Source of the DNA: Rikenellaceae bacterium
Lineage (GTDB): Bacteria; Bacteroidota; Bacteroidia; Bacteroidales; Rikenellaceae
DNA: 64,000 nt
Direction: 5' to 3'
Assembly: GCA_015059905.1 (NCBI GenBank)
Contig: SUZN01000006.1
Coordinates: 62,001-126,000 of the forward strand
Shown: piece after piece, positions 24,448 through 34,818 of the stretch
How the letters are laid out: each line of letters starts with the position of its first letter
How positions within the stretch are numbered: position 1 is the stretch's first letter
Position numbers and translations under genes: made by a program
Notes under the pieces: model-generated
What the model saw: the letters and a program-made list of their open reading frames with translations, nothing else
The model's database searches: none
Told to the model about the DNA's origin: nothing

Positions 24448-25461
24448 TTAATCCAGGTTTGGCATGTGGAAATCAAAATTCTCGTCGCGTGGTGCTACAA
24501 GCGTACCATCCTTGATGTAGAGTGGTGCCACCTGAATTGACGAGCGACGATATTTATACTCCATCATGTTACGCTCGTGGTCAAATGGATGCTGTGCGTG
24601 CTGCGGACGGTCGGGGTGGGTGAAGTAGAAGACATAGGCCTTGTCACCCAAAACCACCACGTCGCCGTGCGCGCCCTGTGGCTTGTCGTCACGGCGCTTG
24701 CCAGGCTTGTCGAGTATCAGACCCTGCTTCTCCCAATTGTCGAGGTCGGTCGAGCGATATACTCTCATTCCTTGCCACTCGTCGGTGAGCATCCAATAGT
24801 AGTCACCGTAGCGGAAAACCTTCGCCCCCTCGTGTGCACCTCCGCCAACGGCGGGGTCTTCGTCGTAGGTCCACTTCTTAAGGTTCTTGCTGCGAGCCAT
24901 CATCGTCACCGAGCCACGAGGTTCATCCTTGTACCACATCCTCCACTCTTTGTCGCTCACTTTGAAGAGTGTGGCGTCGATTACTCTGTCAGAAGAGAGT
25001 GCTGGTACGCCCTCGTACTTCCACTTCCACATATCCTTACTTGTGAAGTGTACTATGTGCGCTGCCCCGTTCCAATTGGTGTAGACTCCTTGGATGTAGG
25101 CAACGAAGAGGTGATACTTCCCATTATGATAAACGATATCGGGGGCCCAAAAAGTATTGTGTCCCTCATCAATTTTCAAGTCCAGCGTTCCACGATACGC
25201 CCAAGTGCGCCCGTTGTCGTGCGATGAGGCTATGCCGATGGCGTTGCCGTAGCAAAATGCTACGTTTTCGCTTTCGCAGTTGGCGCGGCGCTGTGTGTAG
25301 AGCATCCACCAGCTCTTCTCCTGGCGGTTCCAGATAAGCACAGGGTCGGCAGCGCCATCAGTTATAGGGTCACGAAACAGAGGTGCTGGGGCTTTCTGTG
25401 CCGCAACCTCCGAGCAGATGCCGCAAGTGGCGAAAAGCAGTGCTAATAATATCTTTTTCAT
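24448..25461 (-). CDS. GH43-like five-bladed propeller glycoside hydrolase (337 aa)
   Basis: A signal peptide (MKKILLALLFATCGICSEVAAQ) targets it to the periplasm or beyond. The chain reads as a five-bladed beta-propeller of the GH43/GH117 type. Candidate catalytic residues are Asp in DGAADPVLIWN (base), Asp in RVIDATLFK (pKa modulator) and Glu in GGGAHEGAKVF (acid). WAPDIVYHNGKYHLFVAYI is a typical blade. GH43 enzymes usually cleave arabinofuranosyl, xylosyl or galactosyl linkages; the exact specificity cannot be told. It lies 14 nt after the GH127-like gene in the same operon. Confidence 0.82.
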   Translation of the reverse strand: MKKILLALLFATCGICSEVAAQKAPAPLFRDPITDGAADPVLIWNRQEKSWWMLYTQRRANCESENVAFCYGNAIGIASSHDNGRTWAYRGTLDLKIDEGHNTFWAPDIVYHNGKYHLFVAYIQGVYTNWNGAAHIVHFTSKDMWKWKYEGVPALSSDRVIDATLFKVSDKEWRMWYKDEPRGSVTMMARSKNLKKWTYDEDPAVGGGAHEGAKVFRYGDYYWMLTDEWQGMRVYRSTDLDNWEKQGLILDKPGKRRDDKPQGAHGDVVVLGDKAYVFYFTHPDRPQHAQHPFDHERNMMEYKYRRSSIQVAPLYIKDGTLVAPRDENFDFHMPNLD

Positions 25462-25475
25462 TGTGTTACGCTATG

Positions 25476-27515
25476 CTATCGAATTACAGGGAATGACGAA
25501 ATTCTCAATCTCGCGCCTCCCATTGGCACCAACTCAAGGTCGGTCACAGGCGATGTCGAGGTCACAGGGCTCTCTGGCAGGATACCGCACAACCAGTGCT
25601 GATCCAGACCCCACGCAGGAATCTGACGACCCTTTGTCTTGAGTACGATTGGCGCGTTGTCGTTTGTGAATGGGTTGTTGTCGGCTGGGTAGGCGCGCTT
25701 CTCTACAACGAACTGGCTCTCAAGGCTCTTCGCTGGGTCGTAGCAAAGACCATAGTTCCAGCTCGATGCTGGATGAATCTCCCACGATGGCCAAGCCTCG
25801 GCGTCAGCGCCCTCCTGCCAGCGTGAGTCGCCGATAGCAGTCTCCTTTGAGCCCTTCTTGATGTAGTTCTCCTTGATGTGGAGTGAGAATGTCAAAGGAC
25901 CGTAGTTCACCGATACGCTATTCTTATTCTTCTTCCACTCGCGCATCGAGAGCTCCATTGGCAACGTCAGCTCCACCTTGTCGCCCTTTGCCCAGCGGCG
26001 TGTAATCTTGATATAACCCTTGCTTGCAGATGCTGTGTAAGAGTCTGTGCCATTGATTTTTACGCTTGCGTTCTTACACCACTCTGGCACACGCAGGTAG
26101 AGAGGGAATGTCACCGCCTTCGCTGGATTTACGTCGAAGCGGATAACCTCCTCAAATGGGTAGTTGCTCTGCATCTTCATCTCCACGCCCACCTTCTTGC
26201 CGACCTTGGCATTTACCGTAGCCGAGCCGTAGAGGTTTGCCATCAGACCGTTGTCGTTTGTCGCCATCACCATATTACCCACATAGTAAGGCAATCCGTG
26301 AGTGTGGTTGTGCTGGCAGCAGCGGCTGCTGAATGGGTTCATCATCAGGAATGGACCCGCGTTGTGGATGCCTGGGCTGTGGTTTCTTGAGTCAGCAAGC
26401 ACCATATTTGGCGATGTGATGTAGCGCAACGACTTCATATCGGGTGTGAAGGCAGCGGGGTAGGTGTTGAACATCACGTCCTCGCAGTTGTCTGCCCAGA
26501 ATACGTCACCTGTGATGCGAGTCAGGATGCCGTCCGAGGTCATCTGCTCTGCCATTGAGCAGGTCTCTGCGCCCTGACGTGGGTCGTCATAACCCTTGCG
26601 GGCAACCTCGTCAGCGCCATACAGACCGCCTGGCACCTGACCGTAGAGGTCGCGTATGTGCTTGAAGTTAAAATATGTAGCCTCGGTGTGAGCAGGATTT
26701 TTCGACTGCATTGCGTATGTTGCAGGCTGGCGGAAGCCCTGTGCGATGTTCACAACGTGCCAGTTGGGCAGTGTGTTCTCCATCTTCCAGTTGGCTGTGC
26801 AGCGGTCGAGTTTTGTTGCCAGCTCCAGCAGCCACTCCTCGCCTGTGATGTTGTAGAGCCAATATACGCTGTAAAGGTTGTCGCCACCGCGCATATTCTC
26901 CCAGTAAGAGGCGATGAATTTGTCATCGGGCTGCGCCAGCTCATACTCGAAATACTTTGTCATAAAGCTGATTACGCGCTTGTCGCCCGTAGCCTCATAG
27001 TAGTTCTGCAACGTAAAGAGCACCAACATATTAGGCCAATAGTCGTTGCCTGTCTTTTCGTTGTAGATGAGTGGTCCGAACCATCCGTCCTCGCGCTGTG
27101 ATTTGAGGATAGCTTCAATCCAGAACATAGCCTCTGCCTTCATCTTCTCGTCCTTGAGGATGAACGCCATATCGGCATAGCCTCGCAACCAGTAGGGGAC
27201 CTCCTCCCAGCCTGCGTGACCCTCCTTCTCGAGCCAGGCGTTACCCTTCTTCACCAGCCACGCGCTAATCTCGCCGAGGTGACCTGCCAGACCGTCGCCC
27301 TGACGCTTGAGCATCTCGCCCACCCAGCCCTCTGGGGTGATAGCGCCGAGCGGCAGTTTGATAGCTGCTGCGGGAGCCAATGGGGCGCGGTTGCCAATAT
27401 AATTGGCACTTTTGCCTTCGAGTGATGGTGTAGTGACAAAATCAATCTCGGTTTTCTGTGCTATAACCGTGCCTGCGAAAAAAATTGCAGCCAAAGCGAA
27501 AAATACCTTTTTCAT
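25476..27515 (-). CDS. GH127-family-like beta-L-arabinofuranosidase (679 aa)
   Basis: A cleavable signal (MKKVFFALAAIFFAGTVIAQ) precedes an (alpha/alpha)6 barrel and C-terminal beta domains, as in the GH127/DUF1680 group. The zinc-thiolate site of this family is visible: Glu317 and Cys319 (GAETCSM) and the paired Cys399-Cys400 (SRCCQHNHTHGLPYY), with an acidic candidate at Glu303. Family enzymes release beta-L-arabinofuranose from plant glycans, with cysteine as nucleophile. It is the first gene of the minus-strand arm, with a promoter at 27560-27567. Confidence 0.88.
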   Translation of the reverse strand: MKKVFFALAAIFFAGTVIAQKTEIDFVTTPSLEGKSANYIGNRAPLAPAAAIKLPLGAITPEGWVGEMLKRQGDGLAGHLGEISAWLVKKGNAWLEKEGHAGWEEVPYWLRGYADMAFILKDEKMKAEAMFWIEAILKSQREDGWFGPLIYNEKTGNDYWPNMLVLFTLQNYYEATGDKRVISFMTKYFEYELAQPDDKFIASYWENMRGGDNLYSVYWLYNITGEEWLLELATKLDRCTANWKMENTLPNWHVVNIAQGFRQPATYAMQSKNPAHTEATYFNFKHIRDLYGQVPGGLYGADEVARKGYDDPRQGAETCSMAEQMTSDGILTRITGDVFWADNCEDVMFNTYPAAFTPDMKSLRYITSPNMVLADSRNHSPGIHNAGPFLMMNPFSSRCCQHNHTHGLPYYVGNMVMATNDNGLMANLYGSATVNAKVGKKVGVEMKMQSNYPFEEVIRFDVNPAKAVTFPLYLRVPEWCKNASVKINGTDSYTASASKGYIKITRRWAKGDKVELTLPMELSMREWKKNKNSVSVNYGPLTFSLHIKENYIKKGSKETAIGDSRWQEGADAEAWPSWEIHPASSWNYGLCYDPAKSLESQFVVEKRAYPADNNPFTNDNAPIVLKTKGRQIPAWGLDQHWLCGILPESPVTSTSPVTDLELVPMGGARLRISSFPVIR

Positions 27516-27559
27516 AGTTGTTTTATTCGGTTTTTGTTAGTAACTTTATATTGTGATTT

Positions 27560-27567
27560 CAAAGGTA
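27560..27567 (-). promoter_or_regulatory. -7 box of the GH127-GH43-CotH operon
   Basis: TACCTTTG on the minus strand, 45 nt upstream of the GH127-like ATG. The -33 element is not obvious. Confidence 0.6.
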
Positions 27568-27937
27568 CGGAAAATTTTAGAAAATCTGTGCCCATATAGA
27601 AAAAAAAGAGTGCCGAAACGGAAAAATTTTTCGGTGAAGAAGAAAAAATCACATTTTTATTAAATATTCGCCAAAAAATTGTGTGGTTGAAAAAAAAATA
27701 CTACATTTGTGTTGCGAATTACCCGAAATTTGGGTTTTTGCTAACGGAAAATAAAAAAAACTAAACCAAAAAAACTAACGGACACAAGGAAAATTTCAAA
27801 TTAAACCGAATTTTTAACTTAAACCTAATTTATGCACTAAAACGGAAAAGGACCTTAAACACAAACTTGAAACGAAAAAATGTTTTAACAAAACAAATTC
27901 TTTTTTAACTAATTAACTAACTAAATCATTAATCATT
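27568..27937. other. Divergent intergenic region of the glycan locus; A-rich untranslated leader
   Basis: No gene is seen. The first half holds the two divergent promoters. From about 27716 to the start at 27938 there is a very A-rich, G-poor leader of about 220 nt with a CTAACGG direct repeat (27739 and 27775), consistent with a low-structure 5' leader of a heavily translated Bacteroidota mRNA. Confidence 0.6.
27702..27709 (+). promoter_or_regulatory. -7 box of the IPT-susC-susD operon
   Basis: TACATTTG, with TTG-containing sequence (TTGTG at 27679) about 20 nt upstream. It lies about 230 nt before the first start codon. Confidence 0.65.
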
Positions 27938-29614
27938 ATGCTTATGAACAAAATCAAAACTCGATTCGGCATTCGTACAATGCTGGTAGGTTTGTTGGCG
28001 TGTTCAATGATGAGTTGTGACAATAACCTCGACATTGAGATTATCGGGGTTAAGGGCGACCCACATGATCCAAGCAAAGCAATTAAGGTGACTGACTGGT
28101 CTCCAAAGGAAGGCGGTTCTGGTCAGCAGATGGTGATTTACGGAGAGAACTTCGGTAATGACCCATCAATCATCAAGGTGGCAGTAGGTGGCAACGAGGC
28201 AGTTGTTATCTCTGCAGTGGGCAATGCAATCTATTGCACTGTTCCATCAAAGCCAGCAACTAATGTTGCTCCTGATTTCAACGGCACAGAGGATGAGGTT
28301 ATCCCAGAGGCTGACGCTGATGTAGCTCCTGCACAGGAGGAGGCACCAGCTGGCTTCGGCTTGACTGTTGCTGTTGGCGCACAGGGTACAATGAAGGTTG
28401 CATCTGTTGAGAACGCGTTCTCTTATAAGAAGGTATGGCGTGTAGGTACGCTCCTCGGTAAGGTGAACGACAAGAACGAGTTGGAGGTTAAGGACGGTCC
28501 ATTTGATGACTGCGGTAACTTCTACAAGCCACAGATGTTCGCAGTTGACCCATTGAACCCAAATCACCTTTATGTTTCAGGTGATAATAACGGTGACGTT
28601 CGTTTGATCGACTTCGAGAACGAGTATGTTTACACTATTATCAAGGGTAACACTACTCCAGGTCAACGTATTCGTTCAGTATCATTCTGTCCAACTAACA
28701 TCTTGAAGCGTCGTCAGGACGGTTCAATCAAGGAGCTCTACCCAGACTTCGCTTTGGAGCCATATCCAGCTGATGGTGATGTAGGTGCTTATGACTTGAT
28801 CCTTACTCACGACCATTTTACAACAACTAGCCCTGCTGTTACACTTTACCGTCGTAACCGTGGTGGCTCTTACTCAGCTACTGACGAGTTTGGAGAGACT
28901 GGTTACACTATCGGTGAGCAGGCTTTCAAGAACTCAGACCGTATCACAGTTGCTACAGGTATCTCTTGTAATGGTGCTTATGTTCACCCTTACTCTGGTT
29001 CATTGTTCTTCAACTCATACTCTACAGCCGAGATGTTCAAGATGGACGCTTTGCGTATCTTCGACGGCAAGGAGGATCGTAAGGCTGTGTCTCAGTTTAA
29101 GTTCGGTGAGACAGGTTGGGAGTTCAACAACGTTTGTCACCCAGATGGTCTCTACATGGTTATGTGTATGATCAACCGTGGTTGGCTTGGTAAGTCAGTT
29201 TACAACCGTGCAAATGATACATTCGCAGCAGGTATGGGCTTCGTAGGTTCTGACTCTGTGATGGGTCTTGGTGGTGGTGCTGGTTACCTCGATGACATTG
29301 GTTTGTCAGCTAAGTGTAACGGTCCACGTCAGGCTATCTTCGTTTACAATGAGGCGTATGAGGGCAATGAGGATAAGTACGATATGTACTTCACTGATGC
29401 TAACAACCACTGTATCCGTAAGGTAACTCCACAGGGTATCGTTACAACTTTCGCAGGTCGTGGTAACAACGGTACTTGGGGTTATGCCGATGGTTTGGCT
29501 CGTGAGGAGGCTCAGTTCAATCAGCCAATGGCTCTTGCTTACAACGCAGAGCGTAACGAGTTCTACGTTGGTGATGTTGAGAACAAGCGTATCCGCGTAA
29601 TCTACGAGGAGTAG
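27938..29614 (+). CDS. IPT/TIG and NHL-propeller surface lipoprotein (558 aa)
   Basis: A lipoprotein signal ending GLLACSMMSC is followed by DNN. An IPT/TIG immunoglobulin-like domain (about 45-115, KVTDWSPKEGGSGQQMVIYG) leads into an NHL-like beta-propeller (about 165-558) with units such as GNFYKPQMFAVDPLNPNHLY and YFTDANNHCIRKVTPQGIVT; it ends EFYVGDVENKRIRVI. This layout is common for glycan-binding or scaffold lipoproteins accompanying SusC/SusD. Codon use is strongly biased (CGT, GGT, AAC) like tuf. It is the first gene of the plus arm, 38 nt before susC. A second start at 27944 is possible. Confidence 0.87.
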   Translation: MLMNKIKTRFGIRTMLVGLLACSMMSCDNNLDIEIIGVKGDPHDPSKAIKVTDWSPKEGGSGQQMVIYGENFGNDPSIIKVAVGGNEAVVISAVGNAIYCTVPSKPATNVAPDFNGTEDEVIPEADADVAPAQEEAPAGFGLTVAVGAQGTMKVASVENAFSYKKVWRVGTLLGKVNDKNELEVKDGPFDDCGNFYKPQMFAVDPLNPNHLYVSGDNNGDVRLIDFENEYVYTIIKGNTTPGQRIRSVSFCPTNILKRRQDGSIKELYPDFALEPYPADGDVGAYDLILTHDHFTTTSPAVTLYRRNRGGSYSATDEFGETGYTIGEQAFKNSDRITVATGISCNGAYVHPYSGSLFFNSYSTAEMFKMDALRIFDGKEDRKAVSQFKFGETGWEFNNVCHPDGLYMVMCMINRGWLGKSVYNRANDTFAAGMGFVGSDSVMGLGGGAGYLDDIGLSAKCNGPRQAIFVYNEAYEGNEDKYDMYFTDANNHCIRKVTPQGIVTTFAGRGNNGTWGYADGLAREEAQFNQPMALAYNAERNEFYVGDVENKRIRVIYEE

Positions 29615-29652
29615 TTCGTTTTATACCTTTTATTTATTATAAAAGATAAGTT

Positions 29653-32600
29653 ATGAAAAAAATATTATCAGTATTAATATTGATGCTTGCCATCTGTACT
29701 TCAGCCCTTGCACAGAATAAGACTATCAAGGTTAGCGGTACAGTTACTGACGAGCAGAACCAGCCTTTGATTGGTGTTAACGTTACCATTCAGGGTGTAA
29801 CTGGTTTCGGTACTACCACCGACGTGGATGGTAAGTATACCATCGAGATGGAGCCTTATAACCGTTTGGTTTTCTCTTACATCGGTTTCATCGAGCAGGA
29901 GATCCTTATTAAGGAGCAGACAAAGCAGAACGTAGTAATGAAGGAGGATGACGCTACATCTTTGGATGAGGTCGTGATTACTGGTACAGGTGCGCAGAAG
30001 AAGCTCACCGTGACTGGTGCCGTAACTCAGATCAAGATGGAGGATATCGCTACAACATCTACAAGCAACATCACTAACATGTTGGCAGGTAACGTTCCTG
30101 GTGTGATGGCGATGCAGTCAAGCGGTCAGCCTGGTCAGAATACTTCAGAGTTCTGGGTACGTGGTATCTCTACTTTCGGTGCTGGTTCTTCAGCTCTCGT
30201 ATTGGTGGATGGTTTCCCACGTGATTTGAACGAGATTTCAATCGAGGATATCGAGTCTTTCACCGTATTGAAGGATGCATCTACAACCGCTATCTACGGT
30301 TCGAAGGGTGCGAACGGTGTAGTCTTGATTACTACAAAGAAGGGTAAGGCTGGTAAGGTAAACGTTGATGCAAAGTTCGAGGCAGCTTACAACACTCGTA
30401 CAATGACTCCAGAGTTTGCTGACGGTTACTCATACGCTTCAATGATGAACGAGGCGTTGATTACTCGTAACCAGGAGCCTGAGTACTCTCCAGAGGAGTT
30501 GCAGATCTTGAAGCTCGGTTTGGACCCAGACCTCTATCCTAACGTAGATTGGCAGGAGCTCTTGCTTCGTGACGGTGCGATGACTTATCGTGGTCAGTTG
30601 AGCCTCTCTGGTGGTGGTAACACAGCACGTTACTTCATCTCTGGTTCTTACCTCAACGAGCAGGGTATGTACAAGGTTGACGAGAACATCAAGAAGGATT
30701 ACGATACTAACGCTAACTCACAGCTCTACAACTATCGTATGAACGTTGACGTTGATATCACTAAGACTACTTTGGTTAAGGTTGGTATCTCTGGTTCATT
30801 GCGTAAGATGAACGAGCCTGGTCGTGCCGTTAACGTATGGGAGGCTTTGATGCGTCAGAATCCTATCGAGATTCCTGCAATGTACTCTGATGGTCGTTTC
30901 CCAACTCGTGGTGTCGATGCCGATACTAACCCTTGGGTTTTGACTACACAGACTGGTTACAACGAGACTTGGAACAACAAGATTCAGACTAACATCACTT
31001 TGGAGCAGAAGCTCGACTTCATCACTAAGGGCTTGAGCTTCGTAGGTCGTTTCGGTTACGATACAAACAACAACTCAAACATCCGTCGTAAGAAGATGCC
31101 AGAGTTGTATAAGGCTAACAAGCAGCGTAACGAGAACGGTGAGTTGGTATTCAACCGTATCGCAGCTGAGGAGAAGATGTCTCAGGAGTCAGGCTCTGGC
31201 GGTTCACGCTACGAGTACTTGGAGGCAGAGCTCCACTACAACCGCAGCTTCAAGGATCACAACGTAGGTGCTACTGTTAAGTACACTCAGAACTCTTCTA
31301 TCGCTACTGTAGGTATCGGTGGTGATATCATCAACGGTATCGCTCGTCGTAACCAGGGTATGGCAGGTCGCGTATCTTACAACTGGAAGAACCGCTACTT
31401 CGCTGACTTCAACTTCGGTTACAACGGTTCAGAGAACTTTGCTAAGGGTCACCAGTTCGGTTTCTTCCCAGCGATGTCTGCTGCATGGAACGTTGCCGAG
31501 GAGGGTTTCATCCGCAACAATGCAAAGTGGATCAACATGTTCAAGATCCGTTACTCTTATGGTAAGGTAGGTAACGATAACCTCGGTTCTCGTTTCCCAT
31601 ATCTCTACACTATCGCTGGTCGTGGCTCTTCTTACCAGTGGGCTGACCTTGGTTACAACAAGTCATACACAGGTATGGGTTACACAGCATTGGCTAACAA
31701 CTACGTAACTTGGGAGGTTGCGACAAAGCACGACCTTGGTATCGATTTGGCTTTGTTCAACGATAAGTTCTCTTTGACAGTTGACTACTTTAACGAGTCT
31801 CGTGAGGGTATCTACATGTCTCGTAACTACGTATCTTCAATGGTTGGTTTGAACGATTTGGTTCCAACAGCTAACGTAGGTAAGGTTGACTCTGAGGGTT
31901 TTGATGGTAACTTCGCTCTTCGCCACAAGTTTGGTGAGTGGGATTTGACTCTCCGTGGTAACATCACTTACTCAAAGAATACTATTATCGACCGTGATGA
32001 GGAGAACGCTTACTACAAGTATCAGCTCCAGAAGGGTTACCGTGTAAACCAGGCTCGTGGTTTGATCGCTATGGGTATGTTCAAGGATTATGACGATATC
32101 CGTAACTCTCCAAAGCAGAACTTCGGTGATGTAATGCCAGGTGATCTCAAGTATAAGGATGTAAACGGTGATGGTGTTGTTGACGGTGGTGACGTTGTTG
32201 CTATCGGTGCTACTGAGAAGCCTAACCTTATCTATGGTGTTGGTTTGTCAGCACGTTGGAAGAACTTCGACTTCAACATCCACTTCCAGGGCGCAGGTAA
32301 GTCTTCTTACTGCATCCAGGGTCCATCAGTTTACGCATTTAGCGAGGGCGTTGTTGGTAACATTCTTCCTGACCTCGTAGATGGTCGTTGGATTGACTCA
32401 ACAATCTCTGGTACAGAGGCTACAATGAATACAAACGCATCTTACCCACGTCTTTCTTATGGTGGTAACAGTAACAACTACCGCGCATCTACATTCTGGT
32501 TGCGTAACGGTTCTTACCTCCGTCTGAAGACTTTGGAGATCGGTTACAACTTGCCACAGAAGTGGGTTAACAAGATCTACTCTAAGAACATCCGCGTATT

Positions 32601-32727
32601 CTTCATTGGTTCTAACCTCTTGACATTCTCTGATTTCGATTTGTGGGATCCTGAGATGGGTTCAACAACAGGTACACACTACCCATTGGCTAAGACCTTC
32701 TCATTTGGTTTCAACCTTAGCATGTAA
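29653..32727 (+). CDS. SusC/RagA-family TonB-dependent glycan transporter (1024 aa)
   Basis: The signal peptide (MKKILSVLILMLAICTSALAQ) is followed by a carboxypeptidase-regulatory-like beta domain (about 26-100, GTVTDEQNQPLIGVNVTIQG), a plug (about 105-230) with the SusC signature STTAIYGSKGANGVVLITTK, and a 22-strand barrel to the C-terminus, which ends FSFGFNLSM. SusC proteins import oligosaccharides across the outer membrane under a SusD lid, powered by TonB. Length is normal and no frameshift is seen. Codon use is highly optimised, suggesting abundant expression. The partner susD starts 18 nt downstream. Confidence 0.97.
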   Translation: MKKILSVLILMLAICTSALAQNKTIKVSGTVTDEQNQPLIGVNVTIQGVTGFGTTTDVDGKYTIEMEPYNRLVFSYIGFIEQEILIKEQTKQNVVMKEDDATSLDEVVITGTGAQKKLTVTGAVTQIKMEDIATTSTSNITNMLAGNVPGVMAMQSSGQPGQNTSEFWVRGISTFGAGSSALVLVDGFPRDLNEISIEDIESFTVLKDASTTAIYGSKGANGVVLITTKKGKAGKVNVDAKFEAAYNTRTMTPEFADGYSYASMMNEALITRNQEPEYSPEELQILKLGLDPDLYPNVDWQELLLRDGAMTYRGQLSLSGGGNTARYFISGSYLNEQGMYKVDENIKKDYDTNANSQLYNYRMNVDVDITKTTLVKVGISGSLRKMNEPGRAVNVWEALMRQNPIEIPAMYSDGRFPTRGVDADTNPWVLTTQTGYNETWNNKIQTNITLEQKLDFITKGLSFVGRFGYDTNNNSNIRRKKMPELYKANKQRNENGELVFNRIAAEEKMSQESGSGGSRYEYLEAELHYNRSFKDHNVGATVKYTQNSSIATVGIGGDIINGIARRNQGMAGRVSYNWKNRYFADFNFGYNGSENFAKGHQFGFFPAMSAAWNVAEEGFIRNNAKWINMFKIRYSYGKVGNDNLGSRFPYLYTIAGRGSSYQWADLGYNKSYTGMGYTALANNYVTWEVATKHDLGIDLALFNDKFSLTVDYFNESREGIYMSRNYVSSMVGLNDLVPTANVGKVDSEGFDGNFALRHKFGEWDLTLRGNITYSKNTIIDRDEENAYYKYQLQKGYRVNQARGLIAMGMFKDYDDIRNSPKQNFGDVMPGDLKYKDVNGDGVVDGGDVVAIGATEKPNLIYGVGLSARWKNFDFNIHFQGAGKSSYCIQGPSVYAFSEGVVGNILPDLVDGRWIDSTISGTEATMNTNASYPRLSYGGNSNNYRASTFWLRNGSYLRLKTLEIGYNLPQKWVNKIYSKNIRVFFIGSNLLTFSDFDLWDPEMGSTTGTHYPLAKTFSFGFNLSM

Positions 32728-32745
32728 TTCTTATACAGTACGAAT

Positions 32746-34797
32746 ATGAAAAAATTATTTAAATATTTATCAATTTTGGCGATTTCGGCTGTTGCTGCGA
32801 CCTCTTGCTCTGAGTACCTCGAGGTTGACAAGTATTTCAACGACCGAATGACGCTTGACAATGTGTTCACCAATCAGGACTACACTGAGCAGTGGTTGGC
32901 TGATACATATTCTCACTTGAAGGGCAACAACACTGAGGTGTGCGGTAAGTATTCTTCACCACACAACTTTGCTGATGACCAGACTTTTGGTGACGGTCAC
33001 CGTATAGACCACTACGGCTATGTAACAAGCGGTCAGTGGGAGATGGTTGACTACGCTTCTAATGTATGGTCAGAGTGCTACAACGGTATCCGTAAGGCTA
33101 CTATCTTTATGCAGAACGTTCACAAGGTAATCGCTGACTCACGTTATGTGACTGAGGAGGACGTTAAGGACTACCACGCACAGGCTCGTTTCGTACGTGC
33201 TTACTACTACTGGTTGCTTCTTAAGAAGTACGGTCCAGTTCCAGTACTCGGCGACGATATCTTGGATTACAATGAGTCTTATGACGACTTGGCTCGCGCT
33301 CGTAACACATTTGATGAGGTAGTTGATTTCATCGCTTCAGAGATGGTTATCGCAGCTCAGGATCTTCCACTTTCACGTGGTATCTTGGAGGCACAGCGTC
33401 CAACTCGTGGTGCTGCTTTGGCAACACGTGCTAAGGCTTTGGTTTACGCTGCCAGCCCATGGAACAACCCTAAGGCAGGTGCAGGTGACGAGTCTTACCA
33501 GTTTGAGGATCTCACTAACTTCGACGGCACATTGTTGATGGCTCAGGAGTATGACGATGAGAAGTGGGCAAAGGCTGCTGCTGCTTGTAAGGACGTTATT
33601 GACTTGGGTGTTTACCAGCTTCACGTTGTAGCACCTCGTTCAGTAGCTGCAGAGGGTTTCCCTGTAACTGTTGAGCCATACGATGATGGTGACTTCGTAA
33701 ACAAGAACTGGCCAGAGGGTTATGCAGATATCGACCCATATGAGTCTTATCGTTCACTCTTCAACGGTTCATTGTCATATGACGGTAACCCAGAGGTTAT
33801 CTTCGGTCGTGGTCCTGCTGCTAACCAGGGTGAGAACATCAAGAACCAGATGGTACAGCACCAGATGCCACAGTCAATCGGTGGTTGGAACGTACACGGT
33901 ATGACATTGAAGCAGATGGATGCTTACTATATGTTGGACGGTACAGATGTTCCTGGTAAGGATACATTCGACGCAGAGGCTGCCGAGAAGCGTGTTAAGG
34001 GTTATACTCAGTCAGCTACAGAGTATCCACACTTGGAGGCTGCTGGTATCTCATTGCAGTTCGCTAACCGTGAGCCACGTTTCTACGCTTCAGTAGCGTT
34101 CTCTGGTACAAAGTGGCCAGCGTTGTCTTACTCAGGTAACCACACTCACCTCCGTAACCAGATTTGCCACTACTATCGTGGTTTGTATGATGGTTACCTC
34201 AATGCTAAGCTTTGGTTGCGTACAGGTATCGGTTCTATCAAGTTCTATCACCCAGAGGATGCTAACAACGGTGATAACGCTGTTATCCGTGATAAGACAG
34301 AGCCAGCTATCCGTTACGCTGATATCCTTTTGCTCTACGCTGAGTCATTGAACGAGGTTGAGGGTACTCACTACATCACTTCTTGGGATGGTTCTACAGA
34401 GTACGAGATCTCTCGTGACTTGAACGAGATTAAGAAGGGTATCCGTCCAGTACGTTGCCGTGCAGGTGTGCCTGACTACGATGCTGAGACTTACGGTTCT
34501 GTAACTGCTTTGCGTACAAAGATCAAGCGCGAGCGTCAGATCGAGCTTTATGCAGAGGCACAGCGTTGGTGGGATTTGCGTCGTTGGAAGGATGCTACAG
34601 TTGAGTTGAACAAGCCTGTATATGGTTTCTCAGTGATGATGACTGAGGCTCAGAAGGATAAGTTCTACACTCCAACAGAGGTTCCACAGTACGCACAGGT
34701 CTTCACAAACAAGATGTATTTCTGGCCTATCAGCAAGACTGAGTTGAAGCGTAACCCATTGCTTACTCAGAACCCAGGCTGGCAGACTTATGATTAA
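32746..34797 (+). CDS. SusD/RagB-family glycan-binding lipoprotein (683 aa)
   Basis: A lipoprotein signal ending AISAVAATSC is followed by SEYLEVDKYF. The N-terminal TPR-like helices (e.g. YHAQARFVRAYYYWLLLKKYG, a SusD hallmark) and the C-terminal SusD region (IRYADILLLYAESLNEVEG, RERQIELYAEAQRWWDLRRWK, MYFWPISKTELKRNPLLTQN) are both present. It forms the hinged lid on SusC and binds the glycan at the cell surface. At 683 residues it is longer than typical (about 500-600), suggesting insertions around 215-420. Codon bias matches susC. Confidence 0.97.
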   Translation: MKKLFKYLSILAISAVAATSCSEYLEVDKYFNDRMTLDNVFTNQDYTEQWLADTYSHLKGNNTEVCGKYSSPHNFADDQTFGDGHRIDHYGYVTSGQWEMVDYASNVWSECYNGIRKATIFMQNVHKVIADSRYVTEEDVKDYHAQARFVRAYYYWLLLKKYGPVPVLGDDILDYNESYDDLARARNTFDEVVDFIASEMVIAAQDLPLSRGILEAQRPTRGAALATRAKALVYAASPWNNPKAGAGDESYQFEDLTNFDGTLLMAQEYDDEKWAKAAAACKDVIDLGVYQLHVVAPRSVAAEGFPVTVEPYDDGDFVNKNWPEGYADIDPYESYRSLFNGSLSYDGNPEVIFGRGPAANQGENIKNQMVQHQMPQSIGGWNVHGMTLKQMDAYYMLDGTDVPGKDTFDAEAAEKRVKGYTQSATEYPHLEAAGISLQFANREPRFYASVAFSGTKWPALSYSGNHTHLRNQICHYYRGLYDGYLNAKLWLRTGIGSIKFYHPEDANNGDNAVIRDKTEPAIRYADILLLYAESLNEVEGTHYITSWDGSTEYEISRDLNEIKKGIRPVRCRAGVPDYDAETYGSVTALRTKIKRERQIELYAEAQRWWDLRRWKDATVELNKPVYGFSVMMTEAQKDKFYTPTEVPQYAQVFTNKMYFWPISKTELKRNPLLTQNPGWQTYD

Positions 34798-34818
34798 CAT
34801 TTAATAGTTAAGAATATT